DNA from: Spirochaetaceae bacterium | GTDB lineage: Bacteria; Spirochaetota; Leptospiria; Leptospirales; Leptonemataceae | Assembly: GCA_002729885.1 (NCBI GenBank) | Contig: PBUB01000033.1 | Location: 1-64,000, forward strand | Length of the DNA: 64,000 bases | Direction of reading: 5' to 3' | Shown: in pieces, positions 33,497 through 42,585 of the stretch | Layout: each line of letters opens with the position of its first letter | Numbering within the stretch: the first letter of the stretch is position 1 | Made by a program: the position numbers and the translations under genes | Notes under the pieces: generated by a model | Told to the model about the DNA's origin: nothing | What the model saw: only the letters and a program-made list of their open reading frames with translations | Database searches by the model: none

Positions 33497-34510
33497 ATGA
33501 AAATTAGTATAGCAGATCAAACAATGATACGGACCGGCGGATCGGCGAAACAGGCGCTGGAGGAGACTGTGAAGCTGGCCCGATTTGCAGATGAAAGAGG
33601 CTTCGAAAGATTCTGGTTAACGGAACATCATAACATGCCTTTTATCGGAAGCTCCACACCGGAAATACTCATTGGCAAGGTAGCAGAACAGACAGAAAGA
33701 ATTCGCGTGGGTGCTGGAGGAATTATGCTGCCCAATCACTCGGCATTGAAAGTGGCCGAGTGCTTTCGACTCCTGGAAGCCCTGTATCCGGGCCGCATTG
33801 ATCTGGGACTGGGTCGGGCTGCCGGTACCGATCCCTATACTGCGAGAATCCTGAATCCATCCAACGATTTTAAAGAAGAGAACTTTCCTGCAAAGGTAGA
33901 AGAGCTTCAGGCATTTTTCGCAGATGCAGCCATGTCTCAGCGAGGCCCGGTTATGGCCTGTCCCAGCATCGATACATTGCCGCAGCAATGGATCCTTACG
34001 GGAGGCGCCAATGCTTCTGTGGCAGCGCGGTGGGGGCTTGGCCTTTCGCTTCCTCATTTTATACAGGAAGTGCGAAGTACAGAAGGTGTGGAACTTTATC
34101 GCAGGGAGTTTTCGCCTTCCGGAACATTTCCTGAGTCCAGGGTTTCCATGGGGCTGTTTGTTATTTGCGCGGAAACCGAAGAAAAGTCGGAGCTACTGAA
34201 GAAATGTATTCAAATTGTTTTTGTCGGTATGGCGCTCTATGGCCGATTCCAACCCATGCCTTCGGTCTCCGAGGCAAAGAGCCATGAATTCAATCAGCAG
34301 GAGATGGCCTTCCTGGAAATGCAGAAAAGCAAGTATGTATCTGGAACACCGGACCGGATCCGGGAGCAACTGAATACCTATGCAGACAAATTTGATCTGG
34401 ACGAAGTAATTGCGATGATGATGGCCTACGACTTTGAGGACCGAATGCAATCCTACGATCTACTGGCCCACGCCTATGACCTGGAGAATCGCACTGTGCA
34501 AAAGGTCTGA
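33497..34510 (+). CDS. LLM-class flavin-dependent oxidoreductase
   Basis: The 337-residue luciferase-like TIM-barrel monooxygenase has the MsnO8/YhbW-type signatures FADERGFERFWLTEHHNMP (28-46), VGAGGIMLPNHSALKVAE with conserved Asn-His, and GRIDLGLGRAAGTDP. ILTGGANASVAARWGLG is the later phosphate-binding region. The enzyme uses reduced FMN and oxygen to oxidise an organic substrate, with the upstream flavin reductase as possible partner. It converges with tetR. Confidence 0.87.
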   Translation: MKISIADQTMIRTGGSAKQALEETVKLARFADERGFERFWLTEHHNMPFIGSSTPEILIGKVAEQTERIRVGAGGIMLPNHSALKVAECFRLLEALYPGRIDLGLGRAAGTDPYTARILNPSNDFKEENFPAKVEELQAFFADAAMSQRGPVMACPSIDTLPQQWILTGGANASVAARWGLGLSLPHFIQEVRSTEGVELYRREFSPSGTFPESRVSMGLFVICAETEEKSELLKKCIQIVFVGMALYGRFQPMPSVSEAKSHEFNQQEMAFLEMQKSKYVSGTPDRIREQLNTYADKFDLDEVIAMMMAYDFEDRMQSYDLLAHAYDLENRTVQKV

Positions 34511-34517
34511 TGCAGAT

Positions 34518-35135
34518 TCACTGGACCTCCAGGAGCTTCAAGAATAAGATTTCAATTCGATCTAGATAGGCGGAGCTACCGGATATCCGCCACATGGCCA
34601 GTCCGCCTTGATATACCACAAGGAATTCCCAGGCCAGGGTCTTGATTTCTCCACTGTAGGGCAGGGAACCCTCCTTTCTGAATCTTTCAAATTCTGTACA
34701 AAGGAAATCGATCCAGCGTTTTTCAATGGCCCGGGCCGTCTTTTGAATGCCTGAATCTTCAATTCGGCCCATTTCCATCATAATGGAAGCTACCGGACAG
34801 CCATTGTAGCCCTCTTCCTTTCGCAGCGATTCCTTTTCTATCTTAATCCAGCGTCGAACAAGTTGCTCGGGGGATTCGCTCCGACGCAGCTTTCGCTCCC
34901 AGAGAGCCCCCAGCTTTCGACCCCATTGTTCAAGCGCACTTTGAATCAATTCTCCTTTGGACGGAAACTGACGGTATAAAGTATCCTTTGCTACATCCGC
35001 CTCCCTTATGATCTGATTGATTCCTGTGGAAGTGACACCCTGGGAATAGAATAGCTCCACAGCCCGATCAAGAATTCGCGATCGTACATTTCGATCTTCT
35101 AATGAGGCTGTGTTTTTCTTCTTGCTTCTGGTCAT
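34518..35135 (-). CDS. TetR-family repressor
   Basis: This 205-residue regulator has an N-terminal TetR helix-turn-helix (about 17-62: ILDRAVELFYSQGVTSTGINQIIREADVAKDTLYRQFPSKGEL) and an all-helical ligand domain with YNGCPVASIMMEMG, typical of the AcrR/YxaF-like subgroup. Identical palindromes lie in front of this gene (35171-35184) and of the divergent thioesterase gene (35280-35293), so it probably represses both. The start at 35135 follows no strong ribosome site but begins a sensible basic N-terminus (MTRSKKKN). Confidence 0.88.
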   Translation of the reverse strand: MTRSKKKNTASLEDRNVRSRILDRAVELFYSQGVTSTGINQIIREADVAKDTLYRQFPSKGELIQSALEQWGRKLGALWERKLRRSESPEQLVRRWIKIEKESLRKEEGYNGCPVASIMMEMGRIEDSGIQKTARAIEKRWIDFLCTEFERFRKEGSLPYSGEIKTLAWEFLVVYQGGLAMWRISGSSAYLDRIEILFLKLLEVQ

Positions 35136-35170
35136 GGGTCCTCAAAGCTGCTATTTATAAGATAGAAAAA

Positions 35171-35184
35171 ACAGACAAGTCTGT
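35171..35184. promoter_or_regulatory. TetR operator, tetR side
   Basis: ACAGAC-AA-GTCTGT lies 36 bp upstream of the tetR start. On the minus strand it directly follows a -35-like TTGACC (35188-35193), so binding would block the tetR promoter. The same 14 bp recur at 35280-35293. Confidence 0.8.
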
Positions 35185-35269
35185 CCGGGTCAAGGATTTA
35201 TTCTACGAATGATCTCATTCAGGTGACGTAGAGATCTTTCGGCCCGGGATTGACCGGGCTGTTTCCGGG

Positions 35270-35293
35270 TATAATCCAAACAGACAAGTCTGT
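35270..35293 (+). promoter_or_regulatory. TetR operator and -10 box, thioesterase side
   Basis: A consensus TATAAT (35270-35275) is followed after 4 bp by a second ACAGAC-AA-GTCTGT (35280-35293), which would cover the transcription start. The -35 is not clear; TTGACC at 35250-35255 is only 14 bp away. The leader to the thioesterase ATG would be about 65 nt. Confidence 0.8.
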
Positions 35294-35346
35294 TGGATAA
35301 GCATTGAAGCTGCAACCCGGACGAGAAAAGAGCAAAGGAGAATGAA

Positions 35347-35814
35347 ATGGCAGTATTAAAGAATAATCCGAATCGAGAACTACCCGAAGGAATCGAAAAA
35401 ACCGAAATGGCCGGAGTCTTTCAATGTCGCCTTCCCGTGCTCTGGTCCGATCTGGATGCCAACGGGCATCTGAATAACGGTCGCTACCAGAGTTATCTCG
35501 ATGAAGCCAGAATGCAGGCTTTCGACAGTGCAGGCATGGGAGTGGCCGTAATGCGGGCGAAAAGCCAGGGGCCGGTTATATACGAGGCAAACCTTAGATA
35601 TCGCTGTCCGGTGGAACATCCGGAAAGTCTGACTATTCTGACCTGGCTGGAGTCCACCAATCGCTCAAGGGGACTGATAAGACAGGAAATCTACAGGGTT
35701 TCGGATCAGCGACTGGCCTGCGAAGCCAGCTTTCAGGGTATATTTATGGACTTCCAGCGCGGCAGGCCCATTAATTTTCCGGAGAGCTTTCTGGATGCCT
35801 TTGGGCTCGCCTGA
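35347..35814 (+). CDS. Acyl-CoA thioesterase (hotdog fold, 4HBT type)
   Basis: The 155-residue hotdog thioesterase of the YbgC/FcbC type carries SDLDANGHLNNGRYQSYLDEAR (about 36-57), with the catalytic-type Asp and the HLNN motif. GPVIYEANLRYRCPVEHPE is the second conserved strand. Members hydrolyse acyl-CoA or acyl-ACP. AAAGGAGAATGAA before the ATG at 35347 supports the start. Control by the divergent TetR repressor is indicated by the operator at 35280-35293. Confidence 0.85.
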   Translation: MAVLKNNPNRELPEGIEKTEMAGVFQCRLPVLWSDLDANGHLNNGRYQSYLDEARMQAFDSAGMGVAVMRAKSQGPVIYEANLRYRCPVEHPESLTILTWLESTNRSRGLIRQEIYRVSDQRLACEASFQGIFMDFQRGRPINFPESFLDAFGLA

Positions 35815-35957
35815 ACTGGGGAGAGAATGGCGGCCGCTTATTTGGGAAGCGTCCTCTTTGAAGATTCTTTCCCGCTAAATGCGGAACTGTGCTCTGCCTT
35901 TTATGTGGCAGCAATTCTTCTTCTTGCCCGGACATGGGCCGCCCATTTTCTTGCAGT

Positions 35958-37088
35958 ATGCGCAGTCCGGACGACGTCCGCCACGTCTACATCGATAAGT
36001 CCCTGAATGATGGGCTTCTGGCCAACAGTATCCGGCAGCGTCTGGCCGGTGGAGACGTTACCATCGAAGTTGTAGATAACTATCGAGAGGTGCTGGATCA
36101 TTATCAAAAGCAGGGCCAGCTTCTGGAAAAGGATTCATTGCTGATTTATCCATTTCCCGGTCGATTTGTATCATCCTGTCCTGGTTCCGATGGCATGGTA
36201 TGCTGTCAGTATTTCGTCATCAACTTTGGAGTGGGCTGTCTTTATGACTGCCACTATTGCTATCTGCAGAATTTCATGAATCATCCCTTGATGACCCTCT
36301 TTGGAAATCTCGAGGATATGTTTGCAGAAGTAGATCGAAAAATCAAAGGTAAGAAATTTCACTTTCGCATTGGCACCGGAGAATACACGGATTCTCTGGC
36401 TCTGGAGCCCATCACCGGCTTATCCAGAATCCTTGTAGAACATTTCGCAGATATTGATAACGCTACCCTTGAATTGAAGACCAAGTCCTGTAATGTGGAC
36501 AGTCTCCTGGATGCTCGCCATAACGGACATACAGTGATGGCCTGGTCGGTGAATCCTCCATCGGTAATCGATGAAGTAGAAGATGACACGGCCAGCCTGG
36601 ATGAGCGCCTGGAAGCGGCAGTGAAGGTTCAGAAAGCAGGCTACAAGCTGGCCTTTCACCTGGATCCTCTTATCTACTACGATAACTGGGAATCCGAATA
36701 CCATGAACTGATTGATCGAATCTGTGACACCGTAGATACCAATCGGATTGCCTGGATTTCCATTGGAAGTTTTCGCTATTCTCCCGGACAAAAAGAGGTG
36801 ATGCAATCCAGGTTTGCCGAAGATAATCTTACTAAAGAAGAAATGATTCAAGGACCGGACGGGAAGTACCGTTACTTTAAGACGATAAGGCAGAAAATGT
36901 ATGGGTCCGTCCGGGAAAAAATCATGTCGCGAGATCCGCGGCTATTCCACTATCTTTGCATGGAAACCAGGTCCTCCTGGCAAAATGTTTACGGCTTTGT
37001 GCCGGATTCGGCCCGCAATCTGGATGCTCTCTTTGATGAGCGTCGTCATTTCGTCGACTCCGCTCTGGCCGGAGATCCCGCTCAGTAA
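35958..37088 (+). CDS. Spore photoproduct lyase-like radical SAM protein
   Basis: This 376-residue radical SAM protein of the SplB-like family has the cluster motif CLYDCHYC (Cys94, Cys98, Cys101 from this start), which is CxxxCxxC. IYPFPGRFVSSCPGSD upstream is typical of SPL-like proteins, and FRIGTGEYTDSLALEP follows. SplB repairs spore photoproduct in endospore formers; spirochaetes make no spores, so the substrate is unknown. The start is uncertain: in-frame GTG at 35889 and ATG at 35934 or 35958 lack good ribosome sites, and the earlier part does not look like the family N-terminus. The 3' end overlaps the next gene. Confidence 0.8.
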   Translation: MRSPDDVRHVYIDKSLNDGLLANSIRQRLAGGDVTIEVVDNYREVLDHYQKQGQLLEKDSLLIYPFPGRFVSSCPGSDGMVCCQYFVINFGVGCLYDCHYCYLQNFMNHPLMTLFGNLEDMFAEVDRKIKGKKFHFRIGTGEYTDSLALEPITGLSRILVEHFADIDNATLELKTKSCNVDSLLDARHNGHTVMAWSVNPPSVIDEVEDDTASLDERLEAAVKVQKAGYKLAFHLDPLIYYDNWESEYHELIDRICDTVDTNRIAWISIGSFRYSPGQKEVMQSRFAEDNLTKEEMIQGPDGKYRYFKTIRQKMYGSVREKIMSRDPRLFHYLCMETRSSWQNVYGFVPDSARNLDALFDERRHFVDSALAGDPAQ

Positions 37089-39126
37089 TACCAGCCAACC
37101 GGTCAGTGAAGTTAAACCTACAGAGTCCAGTCCATCGGGACTGAACGCTGTAGACTCTTTGAAAGACTCGCGAACCAATCGCCGGTCCATGGAATCCAGG
37201 GACCGAGCGGATCAGGAACTTCCGCCTGACGATGAACCTGAGAATCTTAATACCTTGAATGCTCCCGGGGCCGATTACGCTCCCTTCATCGTAGAGGATG
37301 GAAAATACATCATTTTTCAGTCCGAAAGACCCGGAACGCTGGAAGGGCACAATCTATGGTACAGTTTTAATCGAAACTTTCCGGATCGAGCCGGACCGGT
37401 GGAGTATTCTGTTCCTCTGGAATTGCGATTTCCCTATCAGGATCGGGATCCCAATGATACCATGCGAATTCTATTCTCGGAAACAAGCGGGTTTTTCACT
37501 CCAGGAAGCGACGGTTTCGATGGTCATCCCTGCATCCTCTACCGAAACGGGCAGCCAGTAGAAATCTATTTAACTTCTACCAGGCAACTGGATGGCAACG
37601 GAAAACTGGCGCGTGATGGCTTCGCTGGCACCAACATCTATTATGCCAGGTTTCGTAACAATCGATGGTCGGAAGTTCGCCATCTAAATGAAATCAATAG
37701 CGATTATAACGATAGAATGGCCTACGTCACTCAGGATGGAAGCAGAATGTACTTTGTTTCTGACCGACCCGGCGGTTACGGCGGAAATGATCTGTATTAT
37801 TCGCAAAGGGATCTGAAAACCGGCCTCTGGTCGGATCCCATCAATCTGGGACCGGACATAAATTCCAGATACGATGAGATTACTCCGCATGTAAGTTACG
37901 GAGGCTCTCGTCTTATTTTTGCTTCCAATCGTCCAGGTGGAATTGGCCACTTTGATCTATACTACAGCCGATTCAGTGGTTATGACTGGGAAAAGCCCGA
38001 GAATCTGGGGCGACCTATCAATAGCGAAAGAGACGATGAAGCCATGAGTTTAACCAGGGATGGTCTCTGGTTGTACTTTGCCAGCGATCGAAAACATCCT
38101 ATGGCCATGGGTGGATTCGACCTTTACAGGTTCGCAACCCCGGATATCCTTCTGGATTCTGTGAAGATCCTGCTTACCGGGAAGATTATGGACGCTTCCA
38201 GTAAGCTTCCCCTGGGACTGGATGCTACAATCAAGATTATATTCGAAGAGCAAACCATCGTTTTGAGTTCCAGAAAGACGGTGAAAACCGATGGAATAAC
38301 AGTCAGCAATCAGTTTGAAGTGGAGCTTTACTCGGGTAGAGTTTACCGGGCAGAAATCAGTGCTCCTGGATATGAACCTGCAGAGATTCAGCTGGACTAC
38401 CGCGGTTCCATACCATCCGGCCGCACCGACGAGCGTATCGTTTTTCTGGAGCCTATTCGACCTGACACTACCAACCCCGATGAAAAGGGCCGCATAGTTC
38501 CCGGCATCGTTGTAGATGCAGATACTGGACTGGCATTGCCAGCATCCACCATTCGAAAGTTCTCGGGCAATGATGTTGTTCAGGTTCCGGATGTAGATGA
38601 AAAAGGGGAGTTCGCAGTTACCGTTAAACCCGGAGAAAGCTTTGAACTCGAGGCACGTTCACCGGGGTACACCATGAAGCGGCTTCGTTTCGAGGAAAAT
38701 GGTCTGGAAAGAATTCGGATTGAACTCAAGTCGGACGGAACGGACCCCTGTGAAAGTTATCAGCCTGCATGTGTAGACAATGTTCGAATTCTATTTGCAT
38801 TGAATGAATCCAGCATACGTCCATCTGAATTGAGGAAAATTCGTAACATTGCAGAGGTAATGAAACGAAATCCAGACATGCGGATTGAAGTGCAGGGACA
38901 CACGGATAGAACCTATAGAGGGCCAGAAGACCGTGCATACGAGTACAACCTTATGCTATCTAAAGAAAGGGCCCGCGCAGTGCAGAAAGCGCTAACGGAT
39001 ATGGGAATTGCAGCTGACCGATTGTTTATTAAAGGTTACAGTTATTTACGTCCTATAGTACCGACGCAGGATGCTGTGACAGGAGCTGTAAATCGAAGGG
39101 TTGAGTTCCGAAGATTAAGGCAGTGA
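36985..39126 (+). CDS. OmpA-family envelope protein with PD40 propeller repeats
   Basis: The protein has 713 residues from this start. An exported N-terminus (MFTALCRIRPAIWMLSL) leads to a Pro/Ser-rich linker, then several WD40-like PD40 repeats (about 90-385; SRMYFVSDRPGG and SRLIFASNRPGG are diagnostic). A carboxypeptidase-regulatory-like beta region follows (about 400-590), and a C-terminal OmpA peptidoglycan-binding domain (about 600-713; EVQGHTDRTYRGPEDRAYEYNLMLSKERA). Such proteins anchor the outer membrane to the wall. The start lies inside the radical SAM gene, about 104 bp before its stop; the ATG at 37024 is an alternative with a shorter overlap. Confidence 0.85.
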   Translation: MFTALCRIRPAIWMLSLMSVVISSTPLWPEIPLSNTSQPVSEVKPTESSPSGLNAVDSLKDSRTNRRSMESRDRADQELPPDDEPENLNTLNAPGADYAPFIVEDGKYIIFQSERPGTLEGHNLWYSFNRNFPDRAGPVEYSVPLELRFPYQDRDPNDTMRILFSETSGFFTPGSDGFDGHPCILYRNGQPVEIYLTSTRQLDGNGKLARDGFAGTNIYYARFRNNRWSEVRHLNEINSDYNDRMAYVTQDGSRMYFVSDRPGGYGGNDLYYSQRDLKTGLWSDPINLGPDINSRYDEITPHVSYGGSRLIFASNRPGGIGHFDLYYSRFSGYDWEKPENLGRPINSERDDEAMSLTRDGLWLYFASDRKHPMAMGGFDLYRFATPDILLDSVKILLTGKIMDASSKLPLGLDATIKIIFEEQTIVLSSRKTVKTDGITVSNQFEVELYSGRVYRAEISAPGYEPAEIQLDYRGSIPSGRTDERIVFLEPIRPDTTNPDEKGRIVPGIVVDADTGLALPASTIRKFSGNDVVQVPDVDEKGEFAVTVKPGESFELEARSPGYTMKRLRFEENGLERIRIELKSDGTDPCESYQPACVDNVRILFALNESSIRPSELRKIRNIAEVMKRNPDMRIEVQGHTDRTYRGPEDRAYEYNLMLSKERARAVQKALTDMGIAADRLFIKGYSYLRPIVPTQDAVTGAVNRRVEFRRLRQ

Positions 39127-39141
39127 CATCCGGGAGTGTTT

Positions 39142-40236
39142 ATGAGCTCAGAAGAGAATGCCTCCCCGGAAGATATTAGTTTAGTACCGGGTGCAGGAGC
39201 CATGAAAGTAATTGTTAATGGAAAGCGGGACTGGGAAGTTCTACGAGATCCGCAAAAGCTTACTTACCTGATTGATAACAAGCTGGAAGGAAGAGCCCTG
39301 TTTTTGAAACATTCCGTTCCTCCGGCCGAGTTCTCCAGGGAGCCTTCCGAAGATGGTGTAGTTACTTTTTACTACGCGCCCAACATCCCTATTGAGGGAA
39401 ACTTCACTCTCTTTCTTACCTTGAACAGGCAGATTGAGCTGGACTTTCAAGTGGAGGAGATACTGGAGCCAGGTCATCTGAAAGCCAGACCAGTGGAGGT
39501 TCGTATTGGAAAAGCCATGCGAGCGTTTCCCAGAATCTCTGTAGGCGAGGACCTGGTTCATGTTACCAATTTTAGAGTCAGCAAAAATGAAATCGCCCCG
39601 AACAATACAAAAATGCAGATTACCAATCAGGTCATCTTTAATGAGTTCGAAAAGCGTCTGGGGGCTCGATTCAGCGGTCTCAAGGTCCATGCTCCCTACG
39701 ATCCCAAATTTCCGGACTATCTAAAATCCTTCGAAGGGCATGAAGGTAAAGCTGTAACCACCCAGATGGGTCCAGCATTTGCGGAGCCTGTGGTTTACGA
39801 ATCCGAGGCCGGCGGAAAAGCCAATCTAGCCTATATGGTGGTGCCCGGCGAGATGGACCCGGTAGGTCAGCAGGATCTTGCCACGGCTGCCGATGAGATG
39901 GTGAAGCGAATCATCGATGCAAATACCTTCCTGATCAAGGACAAGCAGAAGGTTGTGAACATATCCGAAGGCGGCATCGCCATCATGCTCACAAATGAGG
40001 ACTTGAAAAAATACGCACCCCTGAGGAAATGGATCACGTTTGATCTGATTTTCAAGATGCAGGCTCCCCTCCGTCTACATGGTGCCATTCGACATATGGA
40101 AGAACTTCCGGTGGCCACCGGTGATGACGGAGAGAAGGTGCTGGCTGGTCTGGATTTCCAGGGTCTGGGGCATACGGATTTTCGCAAAGGCAGCAAGGAT
40201 CGACTGAAATCGCTGCTGCAGATGCTTGCCGGCTAG
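39142..40236 (+). CDS. DUF1577-like protein with PilZ-like C-terminus
   Basis: The 364-residue cytoplasmic protein resembles the Leptospira DUF1577 family, by recall. The N-terminal 120 residues are beta-rich (ALFLKHSVPPAEF, FFTL-type strands). The C-terminal part has KVVNISEGGIAIML, similar to the PilZ D/NxSxxG motif that binds cyclic di-GMP, and LRLHGAIRHMEE as following strands. The upstream RxxxR Arg pair of canonical PilZ domains is not obvious. GGGAG six bases before the ATG at 39142 decides the start over the GTG at 39136. It follows the OmpA-like gene by 15 bp and is probably in its operon. Confidence 0.65.
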   Translation: MSSEENASPEDISLVPGAGAMKVIVNGKRDWEVLRDPQKLTYLIDNKLEGRALFLKHSVPPAEFSREPSEDGVVTFYYAPNIPIEGNFTLFLTLNRQIELDFQVEEILEPGHLKARPVEVRIGKAMRAFPRISVGEDLVHVTNFRVSKNEIAPNNTKMQITNQVIFNEFEKRLGARFSGLKVHAPYDPKFPDYLKSFEGHEGKAVTTQMGPAFAEPVVYESEAGGKANLAYMVVPGEMDPVGQQDLATAADEMVKRIIDANTFLIKDKQKVVNISEGGIAIMLTNEDLKKYAPLRKWITFDLIFKMQAPLRLHGAIRHMEELPVATGDDGEKVLAGLDFQGLGHTDFRKGSKDRLKSLLQMLAG

Positions 40237-40341
40237 AATGCCGGGGCATTGATAAATTTGCAATTTCTGCTACCTGATCCGAAACACCGGATGCAAAATC
40301 CAGCCCTGTCTTGAATCTCATTTATATTAATAGAGGGATCC

Positions 40342-41628
40342 ATGGCAAATCAAGGGCTCAAGCCCTATCCAGGTACGCGAGATTTCTATCCAGACGAGAT
40401 GGATTTTCGCGGATGGATGGCAGATAAACAGAGACTGGTATGTGAAAGGTACGGGTATCGGCAATACGGTGCGCCGGTGCTGGAATACCTGGATCTCTAT
40501 CTTCGCAAATCCTCCGAAGAAATTGTAAGCGAACAGCTCTATATTTTTACAGACCGCGGTGAAAGAAAGGTTGCGATTCGGCCAGAAATGACACCTACCC
40601 TGGCTCGAATGGTGAGCTCCCGACCGCAGCATTATCTGCTGCCATTGAGGTGGTATTCCATAGCCAATTTCATGCGATATGAACGGCCAGGCCGTGGAAG
40701 ACTCCGGGAATTCTATCAGCTGAATGTGGATTTGCTGGGCTCCGAAAGTATTTCTGCAGATGTTGAAGTACTGGCCCTGGCCTGTGATGTGATGAAAGAA
40801 TATGGAGCGGCCCCATCGGACTATGTGCTTCGCTTTAGCGATCGAAGATTGCTGGATCACAGCTTCCCTGAGCTAAACGGTGATCAACTGCGAGCCCTGG
40901 GGCGACTCCTGGACAAGAAGGATAAGTTAAACCCAGAGGACTTTCGCAAATCTGTGTCCGATCTCGGTGGGCAGTGGCAGAAAAAGGATCTGGTAGCTAG
41001 AGTGGAGGAGTTTTACGAGCTTTCGCTGGATTCCGCAAATGAGAATCCCATCCTTCAGCATCTAAAAGAGATTCGAGACCGTCTGTCCGATCATGTCTCC
41101 CAGGAGTCATTCAAATTTGACCCTGGTATTGTGCGAGGCTTTGACTATTACACTGGCCTTGTATTTGAAATGAATGACACTCATCCGGATAATGCCCGGG
41201 CTCTGTTCGGCGGCGGTCGCTACGATAAGTTGTTATCTCAATTCGGAAAGGAAAGCATACCGGCTGTTGGCTTTGGGATGGGCGACGTTACCCTGCAGGA
41301 TTTTCTGGAGGTGCATAACTTGCGACCAGATCTGAATCAGAAGAGTTCTCTTTTCCTTACAATGTTTTCCGATGACCTGGCAGCAGATACAGAGAAGGTA
41401 GCTTCCAGCTTGCGGGCTGCTGGATTACAGGTGGAGCTGGCACTGGATGGAGGCCGAAAGCTGGGTAAACAGTTTGATCTGGCTGAAAAAAAAGGTCACA
41501 GTCATGCAGGAGTCATGGGACCGGAAGAGCTGGAAAAAGGAATGATTCGCATAAAGAATCTGAAGACCGGGGCACAGGCAGATATGCCGGTGGCAGACCT
41601 GAATCCTGAAAAGCTGAGTACGCTTTAA
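40342..41628 (+). CDS. hisS: Histidyl-tRNA synthetase
   Basis: This 428-residue class II synthetase has the normal HisRS length. GTRDFYPDEM at the start and RPEMTPTLARMV (motif 2 region) are class II features, REFYQLNVDLLGSES is typical of HisRS and HisZ, and GIVRGFDYYTGLVFE with LFGGGRYDKL are the HisRS-specific histidine A/B motifs. The anticodon-binding domain lies at about 330-428. The HisRS motifs and the complete C-terminal domain favour HisRS over the HisZ regulatory subunit. AGAGGGATCC before the ATG fits the start. Confidence 0.93.
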   Translation: MANQGLKPYPGTRDFYPDEMDFRGWMADKQRLVCERYGYRQYGAPVLEYLDLYLRKSSEEIVSEQLYIFTDRGERKVAIRPEMTPTLARMVSSRPQHYLLPLRWYSIANFMRYERPGRGRLREFYQLNVDLLGSESISADVEVLALACDVMKEYGAAPSDYVLRFSDRRLLDHSFPELNGDQLRALGRLLDKKDKLNPEDFRKSVSDLGGQWQKKDLVARVEEFYELSLDSANENPILQHLKEIRDRLSDHVSQESFKFDPGIVRGFDYYTGLVFEMNDTHPDNARALFGGGRYDKLLSQFGKESIPAVGFGMGDVTLQDFLEVHNLRPDLNQKSSLFLTMFSDDLAADTEKVASSLRAAGLQVELALDGGRKLGKQFDLAEKKGHSHAGVMGPEELEKGMIRIKNLKTGAQADMPVADLNPEKLSTL

Positions 41629-41811
41629 TTGATCCATTAGCAGTCAGCGCGAAAACAGTACTGCAGTGCGGCATTCGCCTTTCAATGCAATCGTTTGATA
41701 GCTGGAAGCTTTCGTCAGAGATCCAGATCGAAAAACCAGTACAATTGGCCTGGATTTGCCCTCCAGTGGAAAGCTTTGCTCTTTTCGAATGGTCTATTCG
41801 AATCGAACGAT

Positions 41812-42585
41812 CTAAAAGGAAAGCGTAATTTGAAACAGGCATTGATAAGCCTCAGGCACAGAATGGGCGGCTAAAACAGGAGCGGTGACCAGTTCCAATT
41901 CCAGGGGGACATCTGGCCCTGAATCTTCTTGGTCCCAGGGGAGTGATCTTCGAACGCTTTCAGAGCCCTGGAACCAATCCAGCGGATCGGCCAGTGCAAG
42001 GCCATAGATTATTAGCGTTATTCCGATCCATGCAGCGCTTTCTTCTCTGGACGCCTCAAATCGGTCTCTGGAGCGAATGGAAAGTGGATCCAGTATATCA
42101 AATTCGCTTACCTTGTTTCCCAGCTGCTCTGTCCGACTGATAGAATAGGCCGTAAAGCTCAGGCTGGTTAAGAATAATCCTCCATAAATGTAGGAGCGGT
42201 TTTTCTGCCCGCTGGAATAATGACCCCAGCCCGGGAGGATCAGGTTTTTCTGATAGCTGGAAAGCGTTGTTTCGGCCTTGATCCGTGCCTGTTCCTCCCG
42301 GTACAGATTTCTCTTATGTATTCTGGAAAGCTCATTTTCCAGATCTGCCTGGGTAATGCTGGCTTCCTGTTCCAGTTCCAGAATGTCTTTTCGCATTTCA
42401 AGAACCTTGTTTTCCATCTCCAGCCGCGATAGCTCAAGTCTGAGATTCTGCAACTGATCCAGTGAATCTTCCTTTTTCTCTTCCTTCTCCTTCTCATTCT
42501 CCTCGGAGAGACCAGGCGTCAGGAAGCAAAGCGATAGAGCTCCAGCTAACATCCAGCGAAAGAGTTTGGATCTACTGATTAACAT
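41812..42585 (-). CDS. Envelope protein with coiled coil and DUF5683-like membrane region
   Basis: The 257-residue protein has a signal-like N-terminus (1-27), a Glu/Lys-rich coiled coil (about 28-105), then NLILPGWGHYSSGQKNRSYIYGGLFLTSLSF, the PGxGxxxxG motif with hydrophobic hairpin seen in DUF5683-type membrane proteins, and another hydrophobic segment near 190. The C-terminus ends in aromatic LFQITLSF, like an outer-membrane signature. It is last in the sigma-FecR operon: its start at 42585 overlaps the FecR-like stop by 14 bp, implying translational coupling. Confidence 0.65.
   Translation of the reverse strand: MLISRSKLFRWMLAGALSLCFLTPGLSEENEKEKEEKKEDSLDQLQNLRLELSRLEMENKVLEMRKDILELEQEASITQADLENELSRIHKRNLYREEQARIKAETTLSSYQKNLILPGWGHYSSGQKNRSYIYGGLFLTSLSFTAYSISRTEQLGNKVSEFDILDPLSIRSRDRFEASREESAAWIGITLIIYGLALADPLDWFQGSESVRRSLPWDQEDSGPDVPLELELVTAPVLAAHSVPEAYQCLFQITLSF

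Noticed and set aside
40342-41628. HisZ (ATP phosphoribosyltransferase regulatory subunit) instead of HisRS
   Set aside because: The HisRS-specific motifs and a full anticodon-binding domain are present, and no hisG is nearby.
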